NCBI RefSeq assembly: GCF_005146945.1
Contig: NZ_SWMS01000007.1
Location: 186,001 to 250,000, forward strand
Direction: 5' to 3'
Source of the DNA: Prauserella endophytica
GTDB lineage: Bacteria; Actinomycetota; Actinomycetes; Mycobacteriales; Pseudonocardiaceae
DNA length: 64,000 bases
Of this stretch, positions 1-7,755 are shown piece after piece (position 1 is the stretch's first letter; each line of letters begins with the position of its first letter). Below the pieces are notes generated by a model that was not told the origin of the DNA, searched no databases, and was given only the letters and a program-made list of their open reading frames with translations. Made by a program: the position numbers and the translations under genes.

Positions 1-292
1 CCACGAGCGAGACGCGGGCCCCGTGGATACAGCGCGCGAGGATCGAGCGGCCCTGCGTGTCGGTGCCCAGCAGCAGGTCCAGCGAACCCCATTGCGGGCC
101 CTGCCGGGGAAAGCCGACGGGTGTGGCGTAGGACGTCAGCGGCAGCACGTCGGCCAGCAACGCCACCGCGATCACCGTGAACAGCCACCCGTAGGCGAGT
201 GCGACGAGGATCGACCTGGTCCGCCGCACGCGGGGGACGGCGGGCTCGGCCTGCGCCGCGACACCGGCGACGGCGTGGGACTGGGTGGTCAT
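1..292 (-). CDS. Dipeptide/oligopeptide-type ABC transporter permease (DppC/OppC family), C-terminus beyond window
   Basis: Inner-membrane permease subunit of a peptide/nickel-class ABC importer. Only the first 97 codons are in the window. The visible part has a polar N-terminus (MTTQSHAVAG), one hydrophobic segment at about residues 28-48, and the family's LLGTDTQGRSILARCIHGAR stretch just before the permease core. The ATG at 292 overlaps the TGA of the upstream permease (ATGA), so the two are translationally coupled and should form one heterodimeric channel. No binding protein or ATPase gene is visible; they may lie further left. The class is secure but the substrate is unknown. A shared operator upstream ties it to the catabolic cluster. 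Confidence 0.85.
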   Translation of the reverse strand, partial: MTTQSHAVAGVAAQAEPAVPRVRRTRSILVALAYGWLFTVIAVALLADVLPLTSYATPVGFPRQGPQWGSLDLLLGTDTQGRSILARCIHGARVSLV

Positions 293-1242
293 GCGGTGGC
301 CACCTTCCTGATCCTCGGGTCGATCAACCGGTAGCTGAGGTCCACCGCCGTGTTGACGCCGACGTAGACCACCGCGATGAAGGCCACGACGCCCTGCACC
401 GTCACCACGTCGCGGGTGACGATCGACGTGGCGAGCAGCTGGCCCAGCCCGGGCAGGGCGAAGAGGGACTCGACGATCACCGTGCCGCCGATGAGCCTGC
501 CCAGGTTGATGCCGGCGAGCGTGACGAGCGAGAACGACGACGGCCGCAAGGCGTGCCGCAGCATCACGTAGGCACCGCTCATGCCCTTCGCCCTTGCGGC
601 GCCGACGAAGTCCTCGCGCAGCGTGCCGATCAGGTCGGCGCGCAGCACACGGTGGAACGCCGCGATCTCGGTGAGCGCGATGGCGATCGCGGGCAGCAGC
701 GCGCCGAGGAGGTTGGGTCCGATGCCGTCGCTCAGGCGCGACCATCCGGTCACCGGGAACCAGCCGAGCTGGAGCGCGAAGACGTAGATCAGCAGCGGCC
801 CCGCGATGAACGCCGGCACCGAGAGGAACACCGACGACACCGCGTTGATCGCGCGGTCGACGAGGCTGTTCGGCCGCACCGCGGAGGCGACGGCCAGCAG
901 CACCGAGACGACCAGCGCGAGCAGCAGGGCCATGACCGCCAGCTGCAACGTCACCGGCAGTCGTTCCACAATGGCCTCGGTGACCGGCTGGCCCGTCACG
1001 GGCGACTCGCCGAGGTCGCCGCGCACGGCGTCGCCGAGCCAGTTCAGGTACTGCGCCCACAGCGGCTGATCGAGACCCAGTTTCGCGTTCAGCGCCGCGA
1101 CCGCCTCCGGGGTCGCGGCCTCGCCGAGGATCACCTCGGCGGCCGACCCCGGCGCCAGGCTCATCAGCAGCACCACGGCCATGGTGACCAGCAGCACCAC
1201 CAGCAGGCTGCGGCCTATCCGACTCAGAACGGGGAGCACCAT
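289..1242 (-). CDS. Dipeptide/oligopeptide-type ABC transporter permease (DppB/OppB family)
   Basis: First permease of the leftward ABC operon, 317 aa and full length for the DppB family. It begins with an N-terminal membrane helix (about residues 8-30), then the periplasmic loop with the LGLDQPLWAQYLNWLG motif typical of DppB. Several more helices follow, with the cytoplasmic coupling stretch around DFVGAARAKGMSGAYVMLRHAL and the C-terminal ESLFALPGLGQLL signature. It is coupled to the following DppC-type gene by a 4-nt overlap. The nearest upstream element is a GAGAATcatATTCTC palindrome about 145 bp before the start, so transport is probably induced with the rest of the cluster. Substrate unknown. 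Confidence 0.92.
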   Translation of the reverse strand: MVLPVLSRIGRSLLVVLLVTMAVVLLMSLAPGSAAEVILGEAATPEAVAALNAKLGLDQPLWAQYLNWLGDAVRGDLGESPVTGQPVTEAIVERLPVTLQLAVMALLLALVVSVLLAVASAVRPNSLVDRAINAVSSVFLSVPAFIAGPLLIYVFALQLGWFPVTGWSRLSDGIGPNLLGALLPAIAIALTEIAAFHRVLRADLIGTLREDFVGAARAKGMSGAYVMLRHALRPSSFSLVTLAGINLGRLIGGTVIVESLFALPGLGQLLATSIVTRDVVTVQGVVAFIAVVYVGVNTAVDLSYRLIDPRIRKVATA

Positions 1243-1385
1243 GCGACTCGCTTTCGGTGAAGCACTCGGCTGAGCGGGGCGGGCGTTCCCTGCGCCGTGC
1301 CGCGTGAGGAGCCCGCTCCGCCACGGCGCCCGCGACCCCGGCCGGAGGGGCTCGTGACCCGGAACCGGTCGGCGTCGACCACGTC

Positions 1386-1400
1386 GAGAATCATATTCTC
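1386..1400. promoter_or_regulatory. Palindromic operator GAGAATCATATTCTC (TetR-type candidate), upstream of ABC permease operon
   Basis: Near-perfect 15-bp inverted repeat, GAGAAT-cat-ATTCTC, in the 204-bp gap between the leftward permease operon (start 1242) and the end of the leftward oxidoreductase gene (1447). The same motif recurs at 10478, 24118 and 26428 and, in weaker form, at other promoters of the cluster. Nothing else recognisable is in this gap. Confidence 0.7.
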
Positions 1401-1446
1401 GCTATCTGGCAATCACAAGTATCTCATCAGAGAACATGCTGGTTGA

Positions 1447-2403
1447 TCACCTGAACTCCCGCGCGAGGGCGGCGATCATCTCCCTGGTCCTGCGCTTGGA
1501 GGCGACCAGCTCGTCCCGCCCGTCGCCGATGGGCAGCAGGCGGACCGACAGGTCGGTGACCCCGGCGTCGGCGAAACGGCGGAACCGCGCCGCGATGGCG
1601 CGCTCGTCTCCCGCCGCGCACAGGTCGCCGACGTCGCGCGCGTCACCGTGGTCGAGCAGGCGCTGGTAGTTGGGCGAGATCTCCGCCTCGCCGAGGATCC
1701 GGTTCGCCCTCGCCTTCGCGTCCTCCACTTCGGACGGACGGCAAAGGCAGACCGGGATGCCCGCGACGATGCGCGGGGGCTGCCGCCCCGCCTCGGCGGC
1801 GGCCTTCGTGATGCGCGGCGCGACGTGCTCGCCCACCGCGCGCTCGTCGGCCAGCCACAGCACGGTCCCGTCCGCCCGCTCCCCCGCGAGCTTCAGCATC
1901 ACCGGACCCAGCGCGGCGACGAGCACCGGCAGCGGGGCCACGGGGCCGATCTCGAGCGGGTTGTGCACGGTGAACGTGCCGTTCTCGACGTCGACCGGGC
2001 CTGGCCCGCGCAGCGCGGCGTCGAGCACGTCGAGGTAGTCCCTGGTGAACGCCGCCGGCCGCTCGTAGGGCAGGCCGAGCATGTCGCGCACGATCCAGTG
2101 GTGCGACGGCCCGACCCCCAGCGCTAGCCGACCGCCCGTCGCCGCCTGGGCGGACAGCGCCTGCCTAGCCAGCGCCACCGGATGCTGCGGCTGAAGCGGG
2201 ACCACCGCGGTCCCGAGCTCGATCCGGGTCGTGCGGGTGCCCATCAGCGCCACGGCGAGCAACGCGTCGAAGTCGCCGGGCACCTGGGGCACCCACACCG
2301 TGTCCATCCCGGCGGACTCGGCCCACTCGACGTCCGCGAGCATCCGCCCCGCCTTGCGCGCCGAGTCGCCCCGCTCGGGCCCGACCATCACACCGATCCG
2401 CAT
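1447..2403 (-). CDS. LLM-class F420-dependent oxidoreductase
   Basis: Luciferase-like (LLM) TIM-barrel flavin/F420 oxidoreductase, 318 aa. The N-terminus MRIGVMVGPERGDSARKAGR, the line WVPQVPGDFDALLAVALMG and the stretch GVGPSHHWIVRDMLGLPYER resemble the probable F420-dependent group named after MSMEG_4879. This is from memory and was not searched. Such enzymes use F420H2 or FMNH2 to reduce or oxygenate ketones, alcohols and enones; the substrate cannot be read from sequence. It is a single leftward gene, divergent from the SDR at 2507, with two GAGAAT half-sites in the shared promoter. One of five LLM genes in the first 27 kb. Confidence 0.88.
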   Translation of the reverse strand: MRIGVMVGPERGDSARKAGRMLADVEWAESAGMDTVWVPQVPGDFDALLAVALMGTRTTRIELGTAVVPLQPQHPVALARQALSAQAATGGRLALGVGPSHHWIVRDMLGLPYERPAAFTRDYLDVLDAALRGPGPVDVENGTFTVHNPLEIGPVAPLPVLVAALGPVMLKLAGERADGTVLWLADERAVGEHVAPRITKAAAEAGRQPPRIVAGIPVCLCRPSEVEDAKARANRILGEAEISPNYQRLLDHGDARDVGDLCAAGDERAIAARFRRFADAGVTDLSVRLLPIGDGRDELVASKRRTREMIAALAREFR

Positions 2404-2459
2404 GGGTCCCCTTCGGTCGCAAGCTCAAGTCCTACCGGCGGATACGGTACTTGCAGAAA

Positions 2460-2490
2460 ATGAGAATGCCAATACCATCAATGAGAATGC
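2460..2490. promoter_or_regulatory. Direct repeat ATGAGAATGC x2, candidate operator half-sites between divergent LLM and SDR genes
   Basis: ATGAGAATGC occurs at 2460-2469 and again at 2481-2490, exactly 21 bp apart (two DNA helical turns). Each contains the GAGAAT half-site of the palindrome found at the other promoters of the cluster, but in direct orientation. It sits in the 103-bp gap between the starts of the leftward LLM gene (2403) and the rightward SDR (2507). Confidence 0.45.
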
Positions 2491-2506
2491 GCTACGAGGA
2501 GGTCTG

Positions 2507-3337
2507 ATGCCTGACGGACAGCACCCGTTGACCGGACGCACGATGGTCATGTCCGGCGGCAGCCGGGGAATCGGGCTGGCGATCGCGACCGCCGTGGCCC
2601 GGCACGGCGCCAACGTGGTCCTGCTGGCCAAGACCGCCGAGCCGCACCCCCGCCTGCCGGGCACCGTGCACACCGCCGTCGCCGACATCGAGGCCGCGGG
2701 CGGCAAGGCGGTCGCGGTGGTGGGTGACGTACGCCGGGAGGAGGACGTGCGGCGCGCGGCGGAGACGGCGGTCGAGCGGTTCGGCGGCATCGACATCTGC
2801 CTGAACAACGCGAGCGCCATCGCGCTGGAGGGCACCGCAGAGCTACCCGTGAAGCGGTTCGACCTGATGCAGCAGATCAACGTGCGCGGCACGTTCCTGC
2901 TGACACAGTCCTGCCTTCCCGCGCTGCGGGATTCGGCGAACCCGCACGTGCTCACGCTGTCGCCACCCCTGAACCTGAGCCCGCGCTGGCTCGGCGCGCA
3001 TCCCGCGTACACGCAGTCGAAGTACGGGATGACACTGCTGTCGCTCGGCTGGGCCGAGGAGTTCGCCGGCCAGGGCATCGCGGTCAACTGCCTGTGGCCG
3101 CAGACCTACATCGCCACGGCGGCGGTGGCGAACATGGCCGACGGACAGAGCCTGCTCTCGTCGGCGCGCCGTCCGGAGATCATGGCCGACGCCGCCGTGG
3201 AGATCCTTTCCCGCCCGGCGAAGGAGTCCACGGGCAACTGCCACATCGACGCGGAAGTCCTCACCGAAGCGGGTGTCACGGACCTGTCCCGCTACGGCGG
3301 CGGGGACAACCCACAGCTGGATCTGTTCCTCGATTAG
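2507..3337 (+). CDS. SDR family oxidoreductase (HSDL2-like)
   Basis: Short-chain dehydrogenase, 276 aa. The ATG at 2507 follows a strong GAGGAGG ribosome site. The NAD(P)-binding glycine motif SGGSRGIG is near residues 15-22, NNAS replaces the usual NNAG, and the active-site region contains the YTQSKYGM stretch supplying Tyr and Lys. The loop TAEPHPRLPGTVH after beta-2 and the LSPPLNL segment in the serine region are characteristic of the hydroxysteroid dehydrogenase-like protein 2 group. That group is often linked to acyl-CoA or bulky hydrophobic substrates. It probably oxidises a hydroxyl or 3-hydroxyacyl group. Its stop overlaps by a few bases the stop of the convergent gene at 3334. Confidence 0.88.
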   Translation: MPDGQHPLTGRTMVMSGGSRGIGLAIATAVARHGANVVLLAKTAEPHPRLPGTVHTAVADIEAAGGKAVAVVGDVRREEDVRRAAETAVERFGGIDICLNNASAIALEGTAELPVKRFDLMQQINVRGTFLLTQSCLPALRDSANPHVLTLSPPLNLSPRWLGAHPAYTQSKYGMTLLSLGWAEEFAGQGIAVNCLWPQTYIATAAVANMADGQSLLSSARRPEIMADAAVEILSRPAKESTGNCHIDAEVLTEAGVTDLSRYGGGDNPQLDLFLD

Positions 3338-4119
3338 GGCACCGCGGCGCCGATCGCGGGTCCGAGCGCGCCGAGGTCGCCACCGAGTTCGGTGGCGACC
3401 GCACGCGCCACCGCGACGTCCTTGCCGAGGAAGTCACGCACGGCGGCGCTGAAGCCGTCCACCGAGCCGCGGGCCACCGCACCGGCCAGGGCGCGGCTCG
3501 CCGCGCTGCCGTGGGAAAGTGCGCCGAGCAGGTCCTCCTCGGCGACGCCAAGCTGGCCGGCGAGGCGCACCGCCTCGCCGAGCAGTCCGATGTGGGCGGC
3601 GAACAGGGCGTTGTTGACAAGCTTCACCCGCTGGCCCGCGCCGAGACCGCCGACATGCAGCACCGGATCGCCGTAGGCGCCAAGCACCGGCCGGACGCGC
3701 GCCACGGCGTCGTCGGCGCCGCCTGCGAACAGGGTGAGCCTGCCCGCCGCGATGTCGTGCGGGCCACCGCTCACGGGAGCGTCGACCACGGTGGTTCCGC
3801 GGGCGGCGATCTCCTCCACCGTGCGCGGGCTTCCGGTGGTGTGCACGACGAGGACGGACCCGTCGGCCATCCCGGCCGTCAGGTCGCCGCCGAGGCACAC
3901 CTCGCGCACCTGCTCGTCGTCGAAGAGACACACGAGCACCACCTCCGCCCCCGTGCCGACCTCGGCGACGGAGCCGACCGGGGTCGCACCCGCGGCGGCG
4001 AGCGCGTCCGCGCGTCCGGCCGAGCGCGCGAGCACCCGCACCTCGTGCCCGCGGGCGAGCAAGCGCTCCACCATCGGCGCGCCCATACGGCCCGCGCCGA
4101 CGAATCCCAGTCTGCTCAC
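3334..4119 (-). CDS. NAD(P)-dependent beta-hydroxyacid dehydrogenase (3-hydroxyisobutyrate dehydrogenase family)
   Basis: 261-aa member of the 3-hydroxyisobutyrate/6-phosphogluconate dehydrogenase superfamily. The N-terminal Rossmann motif GFVGAGRMG is followed by the VDAPVSGGPHD substrate-binding signature and a GAGQRVKLVNN segment holding the family's catalytic lysine. At 261 aa it is slightly shorter than the usual 290. It is the last gene of a leftward operon (aldehyde dehydrogenase, sucrase-ferredoxin-like, small EthD-like protein, this gene). It probably oxidises a beta-hydroxy acid to a semialdehyde or reduces the reverse. A second member of the family lies at 18456. Confidence 0.9.
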   Translation of the reverse strand: MSRLGFVGAGRMGAPMVERLLARGHEVRVLARSAGRADALAAAGATPVGSVAEVGTGAEVVLVCLFDDEQVREVCLGGDLTAGMADGSVLVVHTTGSPRTVEEIAARGTTVVDAPVSGGPHDIAAGRLTLFAGGADDAVARVRPVLGAYGDPVLHVGGLGAGQRVKLVNNALFAAHIGLLGEAVRLAGQLGVAEEDLLGALSHGSAASRALAGAVARGSVDGFSAAVRDFLGKDVAVARAVATELGGDLGALGPAIGAAVP

Positions 4120-4123
4120 CGGA

Positions 4124-4429
4124 TCACGGCTCCTCCCAGAAATGCATCCGCGTGCTCGCCGCGTCGATGCTGTCGCTCAGCTGGAATCGCCCGTCGCGGG
4201 AGCGGGCGAAGATCTCCGCGAGTACCGCCTCGGGATCGCCGTCGATCTCGTACACGGTCGCGTACCGATGTTCCGGCAGGGGCCCGCGCCCGGCGGAGCG
4301 GACGCGGTAGCGGGTGCCGGAGGTGACCCCGGGGATCTCGAGGACCTCCTTCAGGTGCACCGTGTCGTACCACTCGTTGAACTCCTCGTCCCTGCCCGCC
4401 AGGGCACTGGAGTAGATCACGAGCTTCAT
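4124..4429 (-). CDS. Small ferredoxin-like alpha/beta-barrel protein (EthD/DUF4286-like)
   Basis: 101-aa protein whose start at 4429 is chosen because AGGGAGG sits just before it; the frame stays open upstream but without a ribosome site. The motif FNEWYDTVHLKEVLEIPGV is the hallmark of dimeric alpha/beta-barrel proteins of the EthD/Dabb type, and YATVYEIDGD and the C-terminal MHFWEEP fit. Such proteins often accompany monooxygenase or catabolic operons as small enzymes or accessory factors. It lies 4 nt before the dehydrogenase at 4119 and just after the sucrase-ferredoxin gene. The family assignment is by motif only. Confidence 0.7.
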   Translation of the reverse strand: MKLVIYSSALAGRDEEFNEWYDTVHLKEVLEIPGVTSGTRYRVRSAGRGPLPEHRYATVYEIDGDPEAVLAEIFARSRDGRFQLSDSIDAASTRMHFWEEP

Positions 4430-4445
4430 CGCGCCTCCCTGTGGC

Positions 4446-5375
4446 TCAGGCCGCACCCTGGCGGCAGTGCAGTGCGACCAGCTCGAAGGTTTCCGGCGTA
4501 CCGGTCGACTCCGAAGCCGCGCACGACGTCGGGCGGGCGGCCGTGGACCGCCGTGCGCGCACGTGGACCACGCACGCGGTGCCGTCGCCGAGGGACAGCT
4601 CCACCCGGACGGTGCCATCGGGCGCCCAGTCGTGCCGCAGCGGCAGCACGCCATCGACACCGCGTATTCCATAGTGGACACGGGCGAAGTAGTCCGCCGC
4701 CTGCACCGGTGCGGGCAGCCCGGCCCGGCCCCGCAACCGGTCGGGAACGACGTGTCCCGCGGTGATTGCGTCGGCGAGCGTGGCCGTGTCGGCGGGGGTG
4801 ACGCCGCCGTGGAAGACGCCGTCGGGCAGTGTCACCACGCAGGCGGCGAACCGGTGCCCGCCCAGGTGCGTCGACTCCCAGACCTGGCCGGGCAACCGCC
4901 GATCGAGCCGTTCGGCCACCGGCCTGCCGAGGCGGGCACAGCACACGTCCCGCCGCCCGTGCGTGCAGACCAGGACCACCCGGTGCTCACCACGCTGCCC
5001 GAAACCCGGCGGCCTGCCCTCGGCGTGAGTGCCGAGGTCGAGGGCCGCGAGCTCGCGCAGGTCGGTCAGCGTCGCGCGTTCGATCCACGTGCCGCCCAGC
5101 CGGGTTCCCGCGGCGAACACCGTGGTGGACGGGCGCCGCCGGTCGCGGACGGACCTGATCCAGTGCCAGCGGATTCCGGCCTCGGCGGCCTGGTCCCGCA
5201 GCCGCAGGATCTCCGGCGGCAGTCCGGATGGCGATCCAGTGGCAGGCCAGGGTCCGGGGTGCTCGACGAGCAGCCACGCGCTCGCGCTCTCCGGCGCGGT
5301 CGCGAACAACGGCTCCCCGAACGCCTGCCGGATCGCCGCGCAGCCCACGGGTCGCGGTTGGCGGTGACTCGTCAC
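4446..5375 (-). CDS. Sucrase/ferredoxin-like (thioredoxin-fold Fe-S) protein
   Basis: 309 aa, GTG start. It carries the sucrase-ferredoxin-like family signatures: LLVEHPGPW near the N-terminus, then VLVCTHGRRDVCCARLGRPVA with its closely spaced cysteines, and VWESTHLGGHRFAACVVTLP. These form a thioredoxin-like ferredoxin fold that probably binds a [2Fe-2S] cluster. The family is common in actinomycetes and its physiological role is poorly defined; electron transfer is inferred. It sits 8 nt downstream of the aldehyde dehydrogenase, which suggests a redox-carrier job in this operon. Confidence 0.8.
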   Translation of the reverse strand: MTSHRQPRPVGCAAIRQAFGEPLFATAPESASAWLLVEHPGPWPATGSPSGLPPEILRLRDQAAEAGIRWHWIRSVRDRRRPSTTVFAAGTRLGGTWIERATLTDLRELAALDLGTHAEGRPPGFGQRGEHRVVLVCTHGRRDVCCARLGRPVAERLDRRLPGQVWESTHLGGHRFAACVVTLPDGVFHGGVTPADTATLADAITAGHVVPDRLRGRAGLPAPVQAADYFARVHYGIRGVDGVLPLRHDWAPDGTVRVELSLGDGTACVVHVRARRSTAARPTSCAASESTGTPETFELVALHCRQGAA

Positions 5376-5383
5376 GGTGCCCC

Positions 5384-6859
5384 CTACGCGACGACCGTGC
5401 CGAAGGTCTTGCTCTCCAGGAACTCCTCGAGCCCCGCCACACCTTTCTCCCGGCCGATGCCCGACTGCTTGTACCCGCCGAACGGGGTGTCGGAGAAGAA
5501 GTAGTTGCCGCCGTTGATGCTGAACGTTCCGGTGCGGATGCGCCGGGCGATGGCGAGGGCGCGCTCCTGGTCACCGCCGTAGACGGCTCCGGAGAGGCCG
5601 TAGATGGAGTTGTTGGCGATACGCACCGCGTGGTCCTCGTCGTCGTACGGGATCATCGCCAGCACCGGACCGAACACCTCCTCCTGCGCGAGCTCACTGT
5701 CCGGATCCACATTCGCCAGCAACGTCGGCGTGTAGAAGAACCCGGGATCCACCTTCTCGCCCCCCGTCACGAGCACCGCCCCGGCCTCCACAGCCCGCCG
5801 CACCATCCCGTCCACCTTCTCCCGCTGCCGCTCACTGATCAACGGACCCATATACGTCTTCGGATCCCCCGGATCCCCATAGGACACCTTGCCGAGGTAT
5901 TTGGCGACGCTCTCGGCGATCGCGTCGTGCTGGTGCCGCGGCACCAGCAGGCGGGAGTTGAGCGCGCACCCCTGACCGGAGTGCAGGCAGATGCCGAAAG
6001 CCGCGTACATCGACGCGGCCCGGATGTCGGCGTCGTCGAGCATGATCAGGGCTGACTTGCCACCGAGTTCGAGGAAGACCCGCTTCACGGTGCTGCTCGC
6101 CGCGGCGAGGATGCGGCGCCCGGTGACGGTGGACCCGGTGAAGCTGACCACGTCGACGTCCGGGTGCGTGGTCAGCAGTTCGCCCACCTCCACTTCGGAC
6201 GAAGTGATCACGTTGACCACGCCGGGCGGGATGTCGGTGTGCTCGGCGATCAGCTCGCCCAGCGCCAGCGTCACCAGCGGCGTGTCCGGCGCGCCCTTCA
6301 GCACCACCGTGCACCCTGCCGCCAGCGCGGGAGCGAGCTTCGCCAGCGCAAGCTGCAGCGGGAAGTTGTAGGGGATGATCGCGGCGACGACTCCGGCGGC
6401 CTCCTTCTCGATCCACCGGTGGTGCCGCTGGCCCTGGTACTCCGCCTCGCCGAGGTCCTCGGTGAGCGGGTGCTCGCGGAGCAGCCCGGCGTAGTAGCCC
6501 ACGAGCTCGACCGGTTCGTCCAGCTGGGCGCCGTGCGTGAGCATCCGGGGCGCACCGACCTCGGCGATCGTCAGCTCCCGCAGCTCCTCCTTGTGCTCGC
6601 TCAGCGCGCGGTACAGCTGGTCGAGGCACCGGATCCGCAGCTCCACGTCCGTCGCCCAGCTCGTGGTGTCGAACGCCCTGCGCGCCGCGGCCACCGCCGC
6701 CTCGGCGTGCTCGACGCCCGCGTCCGGCGCCTCGCCGAGCACCGCACCCGTCGCGGGGTTGAGCGAGGGAGAGGTCCGCGGCGGCTCGACGAACCGGCCG
6801 TCGATCAACAGGCGCCTGCTCGCGCTCAGCACCGAGGCCACCTGGTCCTGGATCGCCAT
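5384..6859 (-). CDS. NAD(P)+-dependent aldehyde dehydrogenase
   Basis: 491-aa class 1/2-type aldehyde dehydrogenase, converting an aldehyde to a carboxylate. The ATG at 6859 follows GGAGG. Visible hallmarks are the catalytic Cys298 within SGQGCALNSR, the general base Glu264 within LELGGKSA, the FTGSTVTGRRI cofactor loop, and the C-terminal TPFGGYKQSGIGREKG motif. It is the first gene of the leftward four-gene operon reading away from the SDR at 6973. The intervening promoter carries two imperfect copies of the cluster operator. A second aldehyde dehydrogenase lies at 19708. Confidence 0.93.
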   Translation of the reverse strand: MAIQDQVASVLSASRRLLIDGRFVEPPRTSPSLNPATGAVLGEAPDAGVEHAEAAVAAARRAFDTTSWATDVELRIRCLDQLYRALSEHKEELRELTIAEVGAPRMLTHGAQLDEPVELVGYYAGLLREHPLTEDLGEAEYQGQRHHRWIEKEAAGVVAAIIPYNFPLQLALAKLAPALAAGCTVVLKGAPDTPLVTLALGELIAEHTDIPPGVVNVITSSEVEVGELLTTHPDVDVVSFTGSTVTGRRILAAASSTVKRVFLELGGKSALIMLDDADIRAASMYAAFGICLHSGQGCALNSRLLVPRHQHDAIAESVAKYLGKVSYGDPGDPKTYMGPLISERQREKVDGMVRRAVEAGAVLVTGGEKVDPGFFYTPTLLANVDPDSELAQEEVFGPVLAMIPYDDEDHAVRIANNSIYGLSGAVYGGDQERALAIARRIRTGTFSINGGNYFFSDTPFGGYKQSGIGREKGVAGLEEFLESKTFGTVVA

Positions 6860-6871
6860 CCCGCCTCCTTT

Positions 6872-6886
6872 GGAAACGACGTTCTC
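6872..6886. promoter_or_regulatory. Imperfect operator copy GGAAACGACGTTCTC
   Basis: Matches the cluster palindrome in the right half (TTCTC) and partly in the left. It lies 13 bp before the aldehyde dehydrogenase start. Immediately next to it, 6890-6903 is a separate small inverted repeat, TAAGG-agaa-CCTTA, which may be a further protein or RNA element. Confidence 0.4.
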
Positions 6887-6925
6887 ATGTAAGGAGAACC
6901 TTACCTCAGCGTTGCGGTCAAGCGC

Positions 6926-6940
6926 GAGAACAACATTTCC
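6926..6940. promoter_or_regulatory. Imperfect operator copy GAGAACAACATTTCC
   Basis: Matches GAGAA-N5-TTCTC in the left half with two changes in the right half. It lies about 33 bp upstream of the rightward SDR at 6973, in the divergent promoter shared with the aldehyde dehydrogenase operon. Confidence 0.45.
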
Positions 6941-6972
6941 CAATTTGGAGATCAAGCCTCTAAGGTGGTTCC

Positions 6973-7737
6973 ATGGCTGATCATTCGACCCAGGGCAGGC
7001 TCGCCGGCAAGGTCGCCGTGGTCACCGGCGCGGGCTCCGGCATCGGCAGGGCGGCCGCCATGCTGTTCGCCCGCGAGGGCGCCCGCGTCGTCTGCGCCGA
7101 CCGCAGCGGTCACGAGAAGGAGGCGGCGGCAGAGATCGGTACCGCCGCCGTGGCTGTGCGGGTCGACGTCGCCAGTTCGGCCGACGTCGCCGCCATGATC
7201 GACACGGCGACCCGGGAGTTCGGGCGGCTCGACGTGTTGTTCAACAACGCCGGGTTCGGCGGCGAGAGCAGGCCGCTGGCCGAGATCGACGAGGAGACCT
7301 TCGACGAACTCGTCGCGGTGAATCTCAAAGGGGTCTTCCTCGGCATGAAGTACGGGATCGCCGCCATGCTCGCCTCCGGCGGCGGCTCCGTGATCAACAC
7401 AGCTTCCACCGCGGGAGTCGTGGGCTGGAAGGGCAAAGCGGCCTACTCGGCCGCGAAGGGCGGCGTCGTGCAGCTCACCAGATCGGCCGCACTCGACTAC
7501 GCCAGGCAGAACGTGCGGGTCAACGCCATCTGCCCTGGCATGACGTGGACGGGCCTGGCCAACGCCGACCCTGACGGCAGCTCCACACCGCCGGAGGACC
7601 TGCGCCCGCCGCAGCCGATGGGGCGCTGGGGCCTGCCCAGGGAGCTCGCGGCGGCGGCGCTGTTCCTCGCGAGCGACGAGTCGTCCTTCGTCACCGGGAC
7701 CGCGATCCCGGTCGACGGCGGCTACCTGGCCCGCTGA
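6973..7737 (+). CDS. SDR family NAD(P)-dependent oxidoreductase
   Basis: 254-aa classical SDR. The glycine motif VTGAGSGIG is at residues 17-25, NNAG follows beta-4, and the catalytic Ser plus Tyr-x3-Lys are in STAGVVGWKGKAAYSAAKGG. The C-terminus has the FVTGTAIPVDGGY signature of NAD(H)-dependent members. Start supported by AAGGTGG. First gene of a three-gene rightward set (SDR, LLM, SDR). It probably interconverts a secondary alcohol and a ketone; the sequence does not distinguish substrates. Confidence 0.92.
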   Translation: MADHSTQGRLAGKVAVVTGAGSGIGRAAAMLFAREGARVVCADRSGHEKEAAAEIGTAAVAVRVDVASSADVAAMIDTATREFGRLDVLFNNAGFGGESRPLAEIDEETFDELVAVNLKGVFLGMKYGIAAMLASGGGSVINTASTAGVVGWKGKAAYSAAKGGVVQLTRSAALDYARQNVRVNAICPGMTWTGLANADPDGSSTPPEDLRPPQPMGRWGLPRELAAAALFLASDESSFVTGTAIPVDGGYLAR

Positions 7738-7755
7738 CCGGGACACGAGGTGACG

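Noticed and set aside
199-1260. Long rightward frame opposite the DppB-type permease
   Set aside because: Its product is rich in Arg, His and Gln with no domain. It is the antisense shadow of a clear permease gene, as expected at this GC content.
4116-4373. Alternative 85-codon leftward frame at the EthD-like gene
   Set aside because: Overlaps the EthD-like frame, has no motif and no better ribosome site.
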